This document shows positions 17,496-26,868 of a DNA stretch of 64,000 bases, piece by piece. The translations under genes and the position numbers were made by a program. This DNA is from Thermaurantimonas aggregans (GTDB lineage: Bacteria > Bacteroidota > Bacteroidia > Flavobacteriales > Schleiferiaceae), in NCBI RefSeq assembly GCF_003851885.1, contig NZ_BHZE01000001.1, positions 62,001 through 126,000 of the forward strand, written 5' to 3'. Numbering within the stretch: position 1 is the stretch's first letter; the number at the start of each line of letters is the position of its first letter. The notes under the pieces were generated by a model, which was given only the letters and a program-made list of their open reading frames with translations, was not told the DNA's origin and made no database searches.

Positions 17496-19040
17496 ATGAA
17501 TCAAGATACTGCTCTCAAAGATTTAATCGCTCATTGTAAAGAATATGGTTTTATCTTCCCATCAAGTGAAATTTACGATGGACTGGCCGCAGTGTACGAC
17601 TATGGCCAACTTGGTGTTGAATTAAAAAACAACCTTCGCAATTATTGGTGGAATGCCATGACAAGGCTGCATCAAAATATTGTCGGAATTGATGCCGCCA
17701 TTTTTATGCATCCACTCACTTGGAAAGCTTCAGGGCATGTGGATGCTTTTAGCGATCCATTGATCGACAACAAAGATTCAAAAAAGCGATACAGAGCCGA
17801 TGTGTTGATCGAAGAGCAGATTGAGAAATACAACGAAAAAATCAAAAAAGAGGTAGAAAAAGCGCAGAAACGCTTTGGCGAATCTTTTGACAGAGAGCTT
17901 TTTATTTCGACAAACCCAAGAATACAAGAAATTGCCAGCAAGCGCGATGCCCTTCACAAGCGGTATGTGAAGGCTATGGAAGAGAACAACTTGGAGGAAT
18001 TGCGACAAATCATCTTAGACGAGGAGATCGTATGTCCGATTTCAGGCACGCGCAACTGGACAGAGGTTCGCTATTTCAACTTAATGTTTGAAACCAAGTT
18101 GGGCTCTGTGGCTGAAGAGGCTTCACTTATCTATCTGCGTCCTGAAACAGCTCAAGGCATTTTTGTTAATTTTCTTAATGTCTACAAAACCGGTAGAATG
18201 AAAGTGCCTTTTGGCATTGCTCAAACCGGAAAAGCCTTTAGAAACGAAATCGTTGCTCGCCAGTTCATTTTCCGTATGAGGGAGTTTGAACAGATGGAGA
18301 TGCAATTCTTTGTAAAGCCGGGTACTGAAATGGAGTGGTATCACTATTGGAAGGAAGAGCGGATGAAATGGCATCTTTCGCTGGGAATTCCGGCTGAATA
18401 TTATCGCTTTCACGACCACGATAAACTGGCTCATTACGCCAATGCCGCTTGCGACATACAGTTCAACTTCCCGTTTGGATTTAAAGAGCTCGAAGGCATA
18501 CACTCACGTACTGATTTCGACCTTGCCAATCATGAAAAATACAGTGGAAAAAAAATTCAATACTTCGATCCAGAAACAAACGAGAGCTACATTCCTTATG
18601 TAATTGAAACATCCATCGGCCTCGATCGCAGTTTCCTGGCAATTATGAGCTTCGCACTTCGTGAAGAAACTCTAGCCGATGGAAGTACACGGGTACACTT
18701 GAAATTACCCTATATATTGGCACCCATTAAAGTAGCCGTACTTCCGCTCGTAAAAAAAGATGGACTTCCTGAAAAAGCGAAAGAGGTACTCGAACTACTG
18801 AAATGGGATTTTATGTGCGCTTACGACGATAAGGATTCCATCGGCCGTCGCTACAGACGACAGGATGCTACAGGTACACCTTTCTGCGTCACAATTGATC
18901 ACCAAACACTCGATGATAACACGGTAACATTACGCGACAGAGATTCGTTAGAACAAATCCGATTGCCAATTAATGAAGTACACATGTATATCAGCGACAA
19001 GCTACATATAAAAAACTATTTAGGCTCACCTAAAAAATAG
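17496..19040 (+). CDS. glyQS: Glycyl-tRNA synthetase, single-chain alpha2 type
   Basis: Class II synthetase charging tRNA-Gly, 514 residues, the eukaryote/archaeal-like homodimeric kind used by Bacteroidota. The N-terminus carries GFIFPSSEIYDGLAAVYDYG, the ARQFIFRMREFEQMEMQFF motif 2 region lies near residue 255, and motif 3 (ETSIGLDRSFLAIM) near 370. The C-terminal anticodon-binding domain (about 405-510) begins LAPIKVAVLPLVKK. The gene has its own promoter and stands alone before the metal-transport operon. Confidence 0.97.
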   Translation: MNQDTALKDLIAHCKEYGFIFPSSEIYDGLAAVYDYGQLGVELKNNLRNYWWNAMTRLHQNIVGIDAAIFMHPLTWKASGHVDAFSDPLIDNKDSKKRYRADVLIEEQIEKYNEKIKKEVEKAQKRFGESFDRELFISTNPRIQEIASKRDALHKRYVKAMEENNLEELRQIILDEEIVCPISGTRNWTEVRYFNLMFETKLGSVAEEASLIYLRPETAQGIFVNFLNVYKTGRMKVPFGIAQTGKAFRNEIVARQFIFRMREFEQMEMQFFVKPGTEMEWYHYWKEERMKWHLSLGIPAEYYRFHDHDKLAHYANAACDIQFNFPFGFKELEGIHSRTDFDLANHEKYSGKKIQYFDPETNESYIPYVIETSIGLDRSFLAIMSFALREETLADGSTRVHLKLPYILAPIKVAVLPLVKKDGLPEKAKEVLELLKWDFMCAYDDKDSIGRRYRRQDATGTPFCVTIDHQTLDDNTVTLRDRDSLEQIRLPINEVHMYISDKLHIKNYLGSPKK

Positions 19041-19063
19041 TTTCGAAGCTAAAATTCACGTAT

Positions 19064-19071
19064 TACTTTTG
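19064..19071 (+). promoter_or_regulatory. -7 promoter box for the metal uptake operon
   Basis: TACTTTTG matches TAnnTTTG exactly, 18 bases before the GTG at 19090. The metal-loaded DtxR-type repressor encoded next would be expected to bind around here; no clear operator palindrome was identified. Confidence 0.5.
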
Positions 19072-19089
19072 CTCTGAAAAGGGGCAAAG

Positions 19090-19749
19090 GTGTACAGTCT
19101 TTCTGAAGAAAATTATCTCAAAACCATTTTTGATTTAAGCAACGGAGGTACTACGCCTGTGAGTACTTCTGCCATCGCTGCTGCTTTAGATGCTAAGCCC
19201 CCGTCAGTGACTGAAATGATCAAAAAACTCACTGACAAAGGGCTTACGGTATATGAAAAATACCAGGGTTGCTTATTGACAGAGCAAGGAAGGCATCTTG
19301 CCGTGCGCATCGTGCGAAAACATCGCCTGTGGGAAGTCTTTTTGGTACAAAATCTGGGCATGGGCTGGGATGAGGTGCATTCGATTGCCGAGCAAATGGA
19401 GCACATTCAAAGCGATGCCCTCATCGAAAAACTGGATGAATATTTAGGATTTCCAAAGTTTGATCCTCACGGTGAACCCATTCCTGACCGCAATGGAAAC
19501 ATCGCCCGAAATAACTACGAAAAGCTAAGCCTGATGAACGAAGGTGATTCAGGTGTACTGCGGGCAGTAACGTGCGATACAACCGATTTTCTTCAATACT
19601 TGGATACAGAAAATGTTTGCCTTGGATGTATAGTAAAAATTTTAAAGAAATATCCTCATGATAGCAGTTTAAAAATAGAGATAAATCGCACAAAAAGTAC
19701 AAATATTTCACAAAAAACTGCAGAATTGTTACTTATTGAACGGATATGA
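19090..19749 (+). CDS. DtxR/MntR-family metal-dependent transcription regulator
   Basis: A 219-residue repressor that binds DNA when loaded with Mn2+ or Fe2+. The start is GTG at 19090. Winged-helix domain 1-72 (ENYLKTIFDL, then the recognition helix PPSVTEMIKKLTDKG). The metal-binding and dimerisation domain (73-140) has H79 and E82 in RKHRLWEVF and E101, E104 and H105 in VHSIAEQMEH, matching the MntR/DtxR ligand set, and ends with FDPHGEPIP. The C-terminal part (145-219) resembles the SH3-like FeoA domain. It overlaps the binding-protein gene by 4 bases and so heads the operon it presumably controls. Confidence 0.94.
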   Translation: MYSLSEENYLKTIFDLSNGGTTPVSTSAIAAALDAKPPSVTEMIKKLTDKGLTVYEKYQGCLLTEQGRHLAVRIVRKHRLWEVFLVQNLGMGWDEVHSIAEQMEHIQSDALIEKLDEYLGFPKFDPHGEPIPDRNGNIARNNYEKLSLMNEGDSGVLRAVTCDTTDFLQYLDTENVCLGCIVKILKKYPHDSSLKIEINRTKSTNISQKTAELLLIERI

Positions 19750-20681
19750 AAGCATTGCATCGGATTACTTTGATAATTGTAGCAACATACATTTATTCCT
19801 GTACTTCTAATCACCAGACTGATGCGAATAAACCATCTATAGTTTGTACGACTACTATGATTTATGACGCACTGTCGCAAATACTCGATACCACAATGTA
19901 TGTATCTACATTGATGCAACCAGGCATCGATCCACATACTTATAAGGCCTCAGCTGGAGATTTAAAGCAACTGAAAAAAGCGGATTTAGTTGTATATAAT
20001 GGTTTAAATTTAGAAGGAAAATTTTCAGAAACGTTAGATGAAATTTCAAAAACGGATAAAGCATTAGCTGTGACGAAATATTTGAAAGAGTCGGATTTGA
20101 TTTATACCGATGGAACTATTCCCGATCCGCATATCTGGTTTGATTTGCCTCTTTGGCAGTATTGCATTAGAAACACTTTAGACGAAATTTTAAAGCGCTT
20201 TCAAAATCAACTTTCAGCTCAGCAAATTCAATTTATAGAGAAAAATGCAGAGAAGTACTTTTTGGAACTAACAGAGGCACATCACGAAGCTTTGAGAAAG
20301 TTTGCTGAAATACCTCAGGAACAGCGAGTTGTCATCACAGCTCACGATGCTTTCAATTATTTTGGCAGAGTATATGGGGTAGAAGTAATTGGCTTACAAG
20401 GCATAAGTACTGCTTCTGAATTCGGACTGAAAGACGTGGTAGAAATGATTCACTTTATCACCGAACGAAAGATTCCAGCCATTTTCATCGAAAGTACTGT
20501 ATCAGACCACACTGTAAAAGCCGTAATTGAAGGCTGTAAATCAAAAGGTCATACTCTGAAACTCGGTGGCACTCTTTATTCTGATGCCTTAGGACCCAAG
20601 GGGTCAGGCCATCATACCTTATATGGAGCTTTTCGCCACAATGTAGAGATGATTTATCAATCCTTAAAAGCTGGTTCTTAA
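19746..20681 (+). CDS. Metal ABC transporter substrate-binding lipoprotein (Mn/Zn, cluster A-I)
   Basis: A 311-residue periplasmic binding lipoprotein delivering Mn2+ or Zn2+ to the permease. The signal peptide ends with a lipobox-like IYSC (Cys about residue 19). Metal ligands of the ZnuA/TroA family can be read off: the His in GIDPHTYKAS, the His in PDPHIWFDLP, the third ligand in the ITAHDAFNYFG region and an acidic ligand in the GISTASEFGLKD region. The His-rich loop typical of zinc-specific ZnuA is absent, which together with the MntR-like regulator leans towards manganese. Start overlaps the regulator stop (ATGA) and stop overlaps the ATPase start (TAATG). Confidence 0.92.
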   Translation: MKALHRITLIIVATYIYSCTSNHQTDANKPSIVCTTTMIYDALSQILDTTMYVSTLMQPGIDPHTYKASAGDLKQLKKADLVVYNGLNLEGKFSETLDEISKTDKALAVTKYLKESDLIYTDGTIPDPHIWFDLPLWQYCIRNTLDEILKRFQNQLSAQQIQFIEKNAEKYFLELTEAHHEALRKFAEIPQEQRVVITAHDAFNYFGRVYGVEVIGLQGISTASEFGLKDVVEMIHFITERKIPAIFIESTVSDHTVKAVIEGCKSKGHTLKLGGTLYSDALGPKGSGHHTLYGAFRHNVEMIYQSLKAGS

Positions 20682-21493
20682 TGGAAATCGACTCATCCTT
20701 TGCTATTGAGGTAAACAATCTAACAGTAAGTTATACTCATAAACCTGCTCTCTGGGATGTCGATTTGAGAATTCCTGAAGGCGTACTTTGTGGCATTATA
20801 GGACCGAATGGATCAGGTAAATCGACATTACTGAAAACAATTATGGGCCTGATAAAACCCGATACCGGGAGTGTTCGCGTTTTTGGTAAACCAATTGATC
20901 AGGTGCGAATGCGCGTGAGCTATGTTCCGCAAAGGGAGTCGGTTGATTGGCATTTTCCGGTTAGTGTGATGGATGTAGCCCTTATGGGCGTTTATTCCAG
21001 AAAAAGCATCTTTTCAAAGATTACTACTGCCGATAAAGAAATTGCTTTAGAAGCTTTGGCGAAGGTTAATCTTTTAGAATATAAAGACCGACACATCAGT
21101 CAGCTGAGCGGAGGTCAGCAGCAGAGGGTCTTTTTAGCTCGCGCTTTGGCACAACAAGCCGATCTATACATCATGGACGAGCCCTTTGTCGGGGTAGATG
21201 CTGTTACTGAAGATGCGATTTTAAAACTTCTTCAGGAGATGAAAAAAGAAGGTAAAACGGTTGTCATAGTACATCATGATTTACAGACTGCTTACGATTT
21301 TTTCGACTTTATTGTAATGCTGAATTCGCGGCTGGTAGTAGCTGCACCCAAAGAACAAGCTTTCAACAAAAGGTATCTACAAGAAGCATACGGAAGCAGG
21401 CTATCGATTTTAAGCAAAATCAGCGAACTGATAGGGGCTGATGAGTTAAAGCGCACCACAACTGAAATCAATCGCGATGTGGCAGATGCTTGA
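20681..21493 (+). CDS. Metal ABC transporter ATP-binding protein
   Basis: A 270-residue ATPase powering metal uptake. Walker A GPNGSGKST near residue 47, Q-loop in SYVPQRESVDWHFPV (the DWxFP signature is typical of Mn/Zn importers), ABC signature LSGGQQQRVFLARAL near 145, Walker B LYIMDEPFVGVD and switch His in VHHDLQ. It overlaps the next permease gene by 17 bases, indicating tight coupling. Confidence 0.95.
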   Translation: MEIDSSFAIEVNNLTVSYTHKPALWDVDLRIPEGVLCGIIGPNGSGKSTLLKTIMGLIKPDTGSVRVFGKPIDQVRMRVSYVPQRESVDWHFPVSVMDVALMGVYSRKSIFSKITTADKEIALEALAKVNLLEYKDRHISQLSGGQQQRVFLARALAQQADLYIMDEPFVGVDAVTEDAILKLLQEMKKEGKTVVIVHHDLQTAYDFFDFIVMLNSRLVVAAPKEQAFNKRYLQEAYGSRLSILSKISELIGADELKRTTTEINRDVADA

Positions 21494-22763
21494 GCCTAAT
21501 TTTTTGTGGGTCACAGCTGGCAGCATTTTTCTTTCTTTGGCCTCTTCTGCTGTTGGCACGCATTACTTTTTACAGAAAAAATCTCTTTCGGGCGACGTAA
21601 TATCACATGCTTTATTGCCTGGGGTGGTTCTTGCTTTTTTGCTCTTTGGTCAGAAGAGTTTCACAGTACTGTTTGTGGGTTCCTTTTTAAGTGGATTATT
21701 GTCTGTAGTTGTGATGCAATGGGTGCTAAGCGTCACTTTCATTAAACCGGATGTTTCGATGGCAGTGGTACTGACAGCTTTTTATGGCTTTGGAATTGTT
21801 CTGCTTACGTATGCTAACAAGCTTCCTTTAGGCAATCAAGCCGGTTTAGATACCTTTTTGTTTGGGAGAGCTGCTGCTCTTACCCCTGGAGATGTTCAGG
21901 CTTATGCCATTTTGGCTTTAATAATTTTAGGCATTCTAAGAATCATTGAACGTCCACTTATCACCATTTCATTCGATTCTCTATTTGCTGAAGCTGCCGG
22001 TATGAATGTCCATGCCATTCATAACATTATCGTGGCTTTGATCATCAGTGCTGTAGTGCTCGGTGTAAAAGCAGTGGGTGTAGTGCTGATGTCGGCATTT
22101 ATAATCTTACCACCCTTTATTGCCCGGTTGCTTGTAGATAATTATAATCGAATGAAGCTAATTGCTGCGCTTTCAGGGGTATTCATGGCCCTTGTTGGCT
22201 CAACAGTCAGTTATTATTACTCAAATATGCCCACAGGTCCGGTGATGGTGATAGTAGGCGGTGGTATTTTGATCCTCATAATTGTCATAAAGAATTTGCG
22301 CTTAAAAATCAGAAAATACCTATTGCAGCTAAGAAGCGCCAGACAAATTCAGCTCGAGGATTTATTAAAACACTTGTACAAACTCGAAATCGAAGAAAAT
22401 ACTAGGGTTGAAATCAACCTTTTGATTTCTTCGCTATTGGGTAAAAAAGGACTTTTTAAAAACAAAACTGAAGTTAGACGAACGATCCATCGCGCCATTG
22501 ACCGCGGTATGATCTCCCGAAAAGGAAACTTGATTGCCTTGACAGATATGGGGCTATCGGAGGCAATGAGAATTGTGCGCCTTCACCGGTTGTGGGAGGT
22601 GTATCAAGCATCAAAACTCGGCAAAAGAGTGGAAGCCATTCATGCAAGCGCTGAAACCATCGAGCACATCATTCCAAAAAACGTGGAGGAAATGCTGATA
22701 CAAGAACTCCAACAGCCTCAGAAAGATCCACACGGCAAAAACATACCCTATGATGGACATTGA
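21477..22763 (+). CDS. Metal ABC transporter permease fused to a C-terminal DtxR-like domain
   Basis: A 428-residue fusion. Residues 1-272 are a standard ABC-3 permease with eight or nine membrane helices and motifs SGDVISHALLPGV and GVVLMSAFIILPP. After a basic linker, residues 290-362 form a winged-helix-like domain and 363-428 a metal-binding/dimerisation domain. The latter repeats the DtxR/MntR ligand pattern: H370 and E374 in RLHRLWEVY, then H389, E393, E396 and H397 in IHASAETIEH, and ends KDPHGKNIP, as in the free regulator of the same operon. The cytoplasmic domain could sense metal and gate transport, or act on DNA from the membrane; which one is inference. Similar fusions occur in related bacteria. 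It overlaps both neighbours. Confidence 0.9.
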   Translation: MWQMLEPNFLWVTAGSIFLSLASSAVGTHYFLQKKSLSGDVISHALLPGVVLAFLLFGQKSFTVLFVGSFLSGLLSVVVMQWVLSVTFIKPDVSMAVVLTAFYGFGIVLLTYANKLPLGNQAGLDTFLFGRAAALTPGDVQAYAILALIILGILRIIERPLITISFDSLFAEAAGMNVHAIHNIIVALIISAVVLGVKAVGVVLMSAFIILPPFIARLLVDNYNRMKLIAALSGVFMALVGSTVSYYYSNMPTGPVMVIVGGGILILIIVIKNLRLKIRKYLLQLRSARQIQLEDLLKHLYKLEIEENTRVEINLLISSLLGKKGLFKNKTEVRRTIHRAIDRGMISRKGNLIALTDMGLSEAMRIVRLHRLWEVYQASKLGKRVEAIHASAETIEHIIPKNVEEMLIQELQQPQKDPHGKNIPYDGH

Positions 22764-23610
22764 GATTCTTCTCACAGCATTGTTCCTTTCTTCGGCTGCA
22801 GCTTTGGCCGGTTCTTTTTTAGTTCTGAGCGGAAGATCGATGTTTGGCGACGCTCTTTCACATGCTGTATTGCCGGGCATTGTGCTCATGTACCTTCTCA
22901 CAGGTGAGCGCTCTTTTGGGGGTTCATTGGTAGGAGCTATCCTAACGGCAATAGTAGTTTCTTATTTGATTGAACATCTTCAACACATAAGAGGAATACC
23001 ATCAGATGCAGCTATAGGAGCAGTTTTTGTAGTTTTTTTTGCTTTGGGAATAATTTTTATAAGTGGTCCTGCTGCTGGAGTAGATCTTGACCAAGAGTGC
23101 GTTCTCTTTGGCGAAATTGCATTTGTTCCCTTCGAGCGATGGATTGTTGGTGGAATAGATTTAGGTGCTAAAGGAGTTTGGATTTCAGCTGGCTTATTAG
23201 TGTTTGTGGGTTTATTTCTCCATTTCTTTAGGTCTCTATTATCTGTCGTAACTTTTGATACAGAATATGCTAATGCGATTGGCATTCCTTCGAAAAAGTG
23301 GCAGCAGCTCTACAGCATTCTTATATCTGTAGTAGTTGTTATAGGTTTTGAATTAGTAGGAGCTGTTTTAATTGTATCGCTTTTAGTAGCGCCGTCAGCT
23401 ATTGCGTGGTTATTTTCTGCCCGAATCAATGGAATGCTTCGATTAGCAGTTATGGTGGCAATTGTGAGTTCTTTAGTGGGTACTGGAGTCGCTGATGTAT
23501 TCGATGTTTCCATCAGCGGCTCCATTGCCAGTGTACAGGGAATCCTGTTCTTTATAGCATCGGCAGTTTACCGAAGAAGATTCGCTAATAAGCTTAAAAA
23601 GGTTCACTAA
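22750..23610 (+). CDS. Metal ABC transporter permease, second subunit
   Basis: A 286-residue ABC-3 family membrane protein with eight or nine hydrophobic helices and the family motif FGDALSHAVLPGIVLMY near residue 33. It lacks the DtxR-like extension of its partner; the two permeases probably form a heterodimer around one ATPase pair. It starts 14 bases before the end of the first permease gene (ATG at 22750 or 22753) and ends the operon. Its stop overlaps the convergent response regulator gene by 4 bases, with no obvious terminator between them. Confidence 0.93.
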   Translation: MMDIEILLTALFLSSAAALAGSFLVLSGRSMFGDALSHAVLPGIVLMYLLTGERSFGGSLVGAILTAIVVSYLIEHLQHIRGIPSDAAIGAVFVVFFALGIIFISGPAAGVDLDQECVLFGEIAFVPFERWIVGGIDLGAKGVWISAGLLVFVGLFLHFFRSLLSVVTFDTEYANAIGIPSKKWQQLYSILISVVVVIGFELVGAVLIVSLLVAPSAIAWLFSARINGMLRLAVMVAIVSSLVGTGVADVFDVSISGSIASVQGILFFIASAVYRRRFANKLKKVH

Positions 23611-24314
23611 CCGTTGTTGGATTGCTTTTCGATCAGGCGGAAACCTTCGCCGTGAATATTGATTATCTCGAGGCTTGGATCCTCTTTAATGTACTTGCGA
23701 ATTTTTGCCATATACACATCCATGCTTCGAGCTGTGAAGTAACTGTCGTCTTTCCAGATTTTCAAGAGCGCATCCGTTCTCTTAACGAGGTCGTTTTTGT
23801 GCTTAAAAAGCAGTGCAAGCAATGCAATTTCTTTAGGCGAAAGCGTGCGGGCTTTATCAAAAATTTTGAGCTCTCTTAGTCGGGTATTGATAGTGCAATT
23901 TCCAGCGGTAAGCACTTCGGGGATTTCGCTGTCTTTGTTGTCGATTTCCTTGCGATTAAGCAGAGCGTAGATCTTGTGCAATAGAATTTCTGAGTCAAAC
24001 GGTTTGATGATGTAGTCGTCAGCACCTGACTGATATCCTTTGATCACATCGTCTTTAAGTGCCTTAGCTGTTAAGAAAATGATCGGTGTTACCTTGTCGA
24101 TCGCCCGAATATCTGCAGCGAGAGAAAAGCCGTCTTTTTTTGGCATCATCACATCGAGAATGATGATGTCGTAGTTGTTAGATTTAAAAAGATTAAGACC
24201 CATGATTCCATCACGGGCTAAGGTCACTTCAAAGTTGTTTATTTCAAGGTAATCCTTTAGTACCAATCCGAAGTTGGTATCATCTTCTACCAATAAGATT
24301 TTTTTTGTGCTCAT
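23607..24314 (-). CDS. OmpR-family response regulator (RprY-like)
   Basis: A 235-residue DNA-binding regulator: receiver domain 1-120 with acidic E10/D11/D12, phospho-acceptor D54 (IIILDVMMPKKDG) and lysine in DYIIKPFDSE, then a winged-helix trans_reg_C domain (about 135-230, LSPKEIALLALLFKHKNDLVKR). The upstream gene, 12 bases away, encodes its likely kinase. It is the last gene of the six-gene minus-strand operon that begins with the E1-nitroreductase gene, so it may be the transcriptional output of that cluster. Resemblance to Bacteroides RprXY is by overall arrangement. Confidence 0.93.
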   Translation of the reverse strand: MSTKKILLVEDDTNFGLVLKDYLEINNFEVTLARDGIMGLNLFKSNNYDIIILDVMMPKKDGFSLAADIRAIDKVTPIIFLTAKALKDDVIKGYQSGADDYIIKPFDSEILLHKIYALLNRKEIDNKDSEIPEVLTAGNCTINTRLRELKIFDKARTLSPKEIALLALLFKHKNDLVKRTDALLKIWKDDSYFTARSMDVYMAKIRKYIKEDPSLEIINIHGEGFRLIEKQSNNG

Positions 24315-24326
24315 TTTGTCGTGTTT

Positions 24327-25781
24327 TTAATTGTTTTTGAAGGTTACCGTGAAAATGCTCCCCTTGTTGAGTTCACTTTTCACTTTTATATCTCCGTTGT
24401 GAAGTTTTACGATTTCTTGTACGTAGCTAAGTCCGAGGCCATGACCCTTTACGTCATGAATGTTTCCGGTGGTTTGTCGGTAGAATCGATCGAAAACTCT
24501 TTTTTGTACTTCTGGGGTCATGCCAATTCCTTTGTCTTTTACTGCTATCGAAACTTCGTTTGGTTTAGGTGTAAAGAGTTCTATTTGAATGTCTAAGATT
24601 TCAGGTGAATACTTAATTGCATTATCCAGCAAATTTATGATAACATTTTTAATGTGTTCTTTATCTCCAAAAATTCTTGTATTCGATGCATTGTTGATCA
24701 ACCTAATGTTTCCGTTTTTGCTCTCAATGATGTACTTCATGTGATGTATAGCTTCTTCCGTTACTTCGAGTAAGTCGAAGTTTTCGAGTTTTAATTGAAG
24801 TTGTTTTCTGTCGAGCTGAGCAAGTCGAAGTACGATTTCAACTTGCTGATTCATGCGTTTATTTTCTTCTTTGATTTTATTGACGTATTTCATTAATCGC
24901 TCAGGATCGGAAATCACTTTCGGATTGCTCATCAGATCTGTAGTCAGCCCTATGGTAGCAATTGGGGTTTTAAATTCATGGGTCATATTGTTTATGAAAT
25001 CCGATTTAATCCTTGAGATTTCCTTTTGTGTAAGCATTTGATCGACTGTGATATAAAAAGTAATAATTATGATCAGGATCAAAAAGAAAGTCAACGCAAT
25101 AAGCCAAAATACACTTTTGTAGAGAAACGATTTCTTTTTTGGAAAATAAAGAAAAAGCCATACAGGTGGCGACATCACATCGTATCGAAGGAGCATAGTC
25201 TTGTATTCTACTCGAGCTGGGTCAAAATTTTTTGATCGAATTTTAGTCAATTGTTGTTTCTCATAGATTCCGTACTCAAAGGGAGTATTGATGTTTTTAA
25301 ATGCTAATTCGCTTTTGATCAACGAATCAAGATTGATTCCTTCCAATCGTTCATCAATTGATTGAAAGGTGAAAAAATCAGTCATCATCAGTTCTTTTAC
25401 AAGCGAATCGACTACTTGAATTCGGCGCTGATAAAATTTTTTCAAAGATTTATTAAAGCTCTGCGCGATATCAGTTTTGTCTAATTGTTCTGAGCCCGAC
25501 TGACCTGTGCCAGGCATGTTTTCAAATACCTCGTCGATCGACTCTACTAATTCATTTTCATCAGTGGATTTTTGAAGATTGAGTTTTTGGATGATTTTCC
25601 GAAATTTTTCGCTGTTGTCTATTTTTTCTGCTACTCGGTTTAATGCCTCGTTTACATCTCGATCTAAGTTGGTTTCTGATAGCTTTAGGGCAGCATTCAT
25701 CCATAAAACTTGAATGATTATCACCCCAAAAAGTGCTATCGAATTTAGGCTAATAATGAATTTAATGTTCTTGAATTTCAA
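24327..25781 (-). CDS. Membrane sensor histidine kinase (RprX-like)
   Basis: A 484-residue kinase beginning with TTG at 25781; no ATG lies nearby in frame. Membrane helices at about 9-29 and 222-246 enclose a roughly 190-residue periplasmic sensor rich in charged helices. HisKA follows with phospho-acceptor H268 (NNMTHEFKTPIATIG), then HATPase (INLLDNAIKYS, KDKGIGMTPE, GHGLGLSYV). It overlaps the preceding REC-kinase gene by 20 bases, indicating co-translation, and is followed closely by its response regulator. The sensed signal is unknown. Confidence 0.92.
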   Translation of the reverse strand: MKFKNIKFIISLNSIALFGVIIIQVLWMNAALKLSETNLDRDVNEALNRVAEKIDNSEKFRKIIQKLNLQKSTDENELVESIDEVFENMPGTGQSGSEQLDKTDIAQSFNKSLKKFYQRRIQVVDSLVKELMMTDFFTFQSIDERLEGINLDSLIKSELAFKNINTPFEYGIYEKQQLTKIRSKNFDPARVEYKTMLLRYDVMSPPVWLFLYFPKKKSFLYKSVFWLIALTFFLILIIIITFYITVDQMLTQKEISRIKSDFINNMTHEFKTPIATIGLTTDLMSNPKVISDPERLMKYVNKIKEENKRMNQQVEIVLRLAQLDRKQLQLKLENFDLLEVTEEAIHHMKYIIESKNGNIRLINNASNTRIFGDKEHIKNVIINLLDNAIKYSPEILDIQIELFTPKPNEVSIAVKDKGIGMTPEVQKRVFDRFYRQTTGNIHDVKGHGLGLSYVQEIVKLHNGDIKVKSELNKGSIFTVTFKNN

Positions 25782-26868
25782 GTAGATGTTTTTTGTTTGG
25801 CAAAGTTATGCAAACAGTAGTACCCACAGAAACTTCTGAACTCAGCTCTATGTGACCTTCCAACTTTTCTACAGCTTCTTTTACTAAATAAAGCCCAACT
25901 CCGTTTCCAGAAATTTCTGGTGAAACGCGGAAAAACATGTTAAAGACTTTTTCCTGTAATTCATTCACTATGCCTTCTCCATTGTCGCGTATTATGATTT
26001 TCGCCTCTTTTTCATCTGAAAATACTTCGATATTTACCTCGGGATTTGTTATGTCTTTGCGTCTAAATTTAATGGCGTTCGAAATTAAATTCCCGAGAAT
26101 AATTCTCAATCTAAACGTATCCGTAACGAAGTCACACTTAGAATAGATGCTGACGGATGTCTTTATGTTGTTTTGATGTATTTCAAAAGAAAATTCTTTC
26201 AAAACAGATTCAATAAAACACTTAAAATCAATAGCCTGGTAATCGAACACATCCTTCCCGTTTTGATAATATTGAACTATTGAACGAATGAAAGAATCTA
26301 GCCTAATGACGCTATCTTCGATCATTGAGAAATACTGGATACTCAACGGGTCGGTTACATCCTCTCTAGCCATATTTAATAGCCCTTTAATCGTAGTAAT
26401 TGGGGCTCGCAAATCGTGAGAGGCAGAATATATGAATCTATTCAATTCTTCATTAGTTTTCTCAAGTTTTTTAATTTGTTCGCGTATGGTTTCACCGGCT
26501 AAATAATATTTCACTGCATTATCAAGAATCAAAGCAACATCGTTCAGGTCCCAAGGTTTTTTTATGTAGTTGTAAATATGTCCTTTGTTTACAGCATCGA
26601 TTACTGCACTGATATCAGAATAAGCAGAGGTCAGAATTTTAATGGCATCTGGATGTAGTTGAGATGCCGTATATAAGAATTCAACACCCGTTACAATGGG
26701 CATTCTTTGATCAGTGATGATTATTTCTGGCTTTTCTCTTTTGATGATATCAATGGCTTCTTGCTGATCGTGTGTTACAAAAACTTCATACTTTCTTCTA
26801 AAGGCAGCAAGGAATGACTGCAAGTTGCCAAGTTCGTCGTCTAAATAAAGTATTTTTATTTTTCTCAT
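25762..26868 (-). CDS. Cytoplasmic receiver-histidine kinase hybrid (REC-HisKA-HATPase)
   Basis: A 368-residue soluble protein without membrane segments. The receiver domain (1-122) has acidic D10/D11/E12 and phospho-acceptor D53 (IIITDQRMPIVTG) and belongs to the RpfG-like receiver group, closely resembling the stand-alone receiver encoded divergently at 32280 (compare AVIDAVNKGHIYNYIKKPW). A coiled coil (123-145) joins it to HisKA with H151 (YSASHDLRAPITTIKG) and an HATPase domain (GNLISNAIKFRRK, RDNGEG, GNGVGLYLV). A receiver in front of a kinase implies a relay: phosphate from another kinase would tune this one. ATGA overlap of 4 bases with the 7TM kinase gene. Confidence 0.92.
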   Translation of the reverse strand: MRKIKILYLDDELGNLQSFLAAFRRKYEVFVTHDQQEAIDIIKREKPEIIITDQRMPIVTGVEFLYTASQLHPDAIKILTSAYSDISAVIDAVNKGHIYNYIKKPWDLNDVALILDNAVKYYLAGETIREQIKKLEKTNEELNRFIYSASHDLRAPITTIKGLLNMAREDVTDPLSIQYFSMIEDSVIRLDSFIRSIVQYYQNGKDVFDYQAIDFKCFIESVLKEFSFEIHQNNIKTSVSIYSKCDFVTDTFRLRIILGNLISNAIKFRRKDITNPEVNIEVFSDEKEAKIIIRDNGEGIVNELQEKVFNMFFRVSPEISGNGVGLYLVKEAVEKLEGHIELSSEVSVGTTVCITLPNKKHLLEIQEH

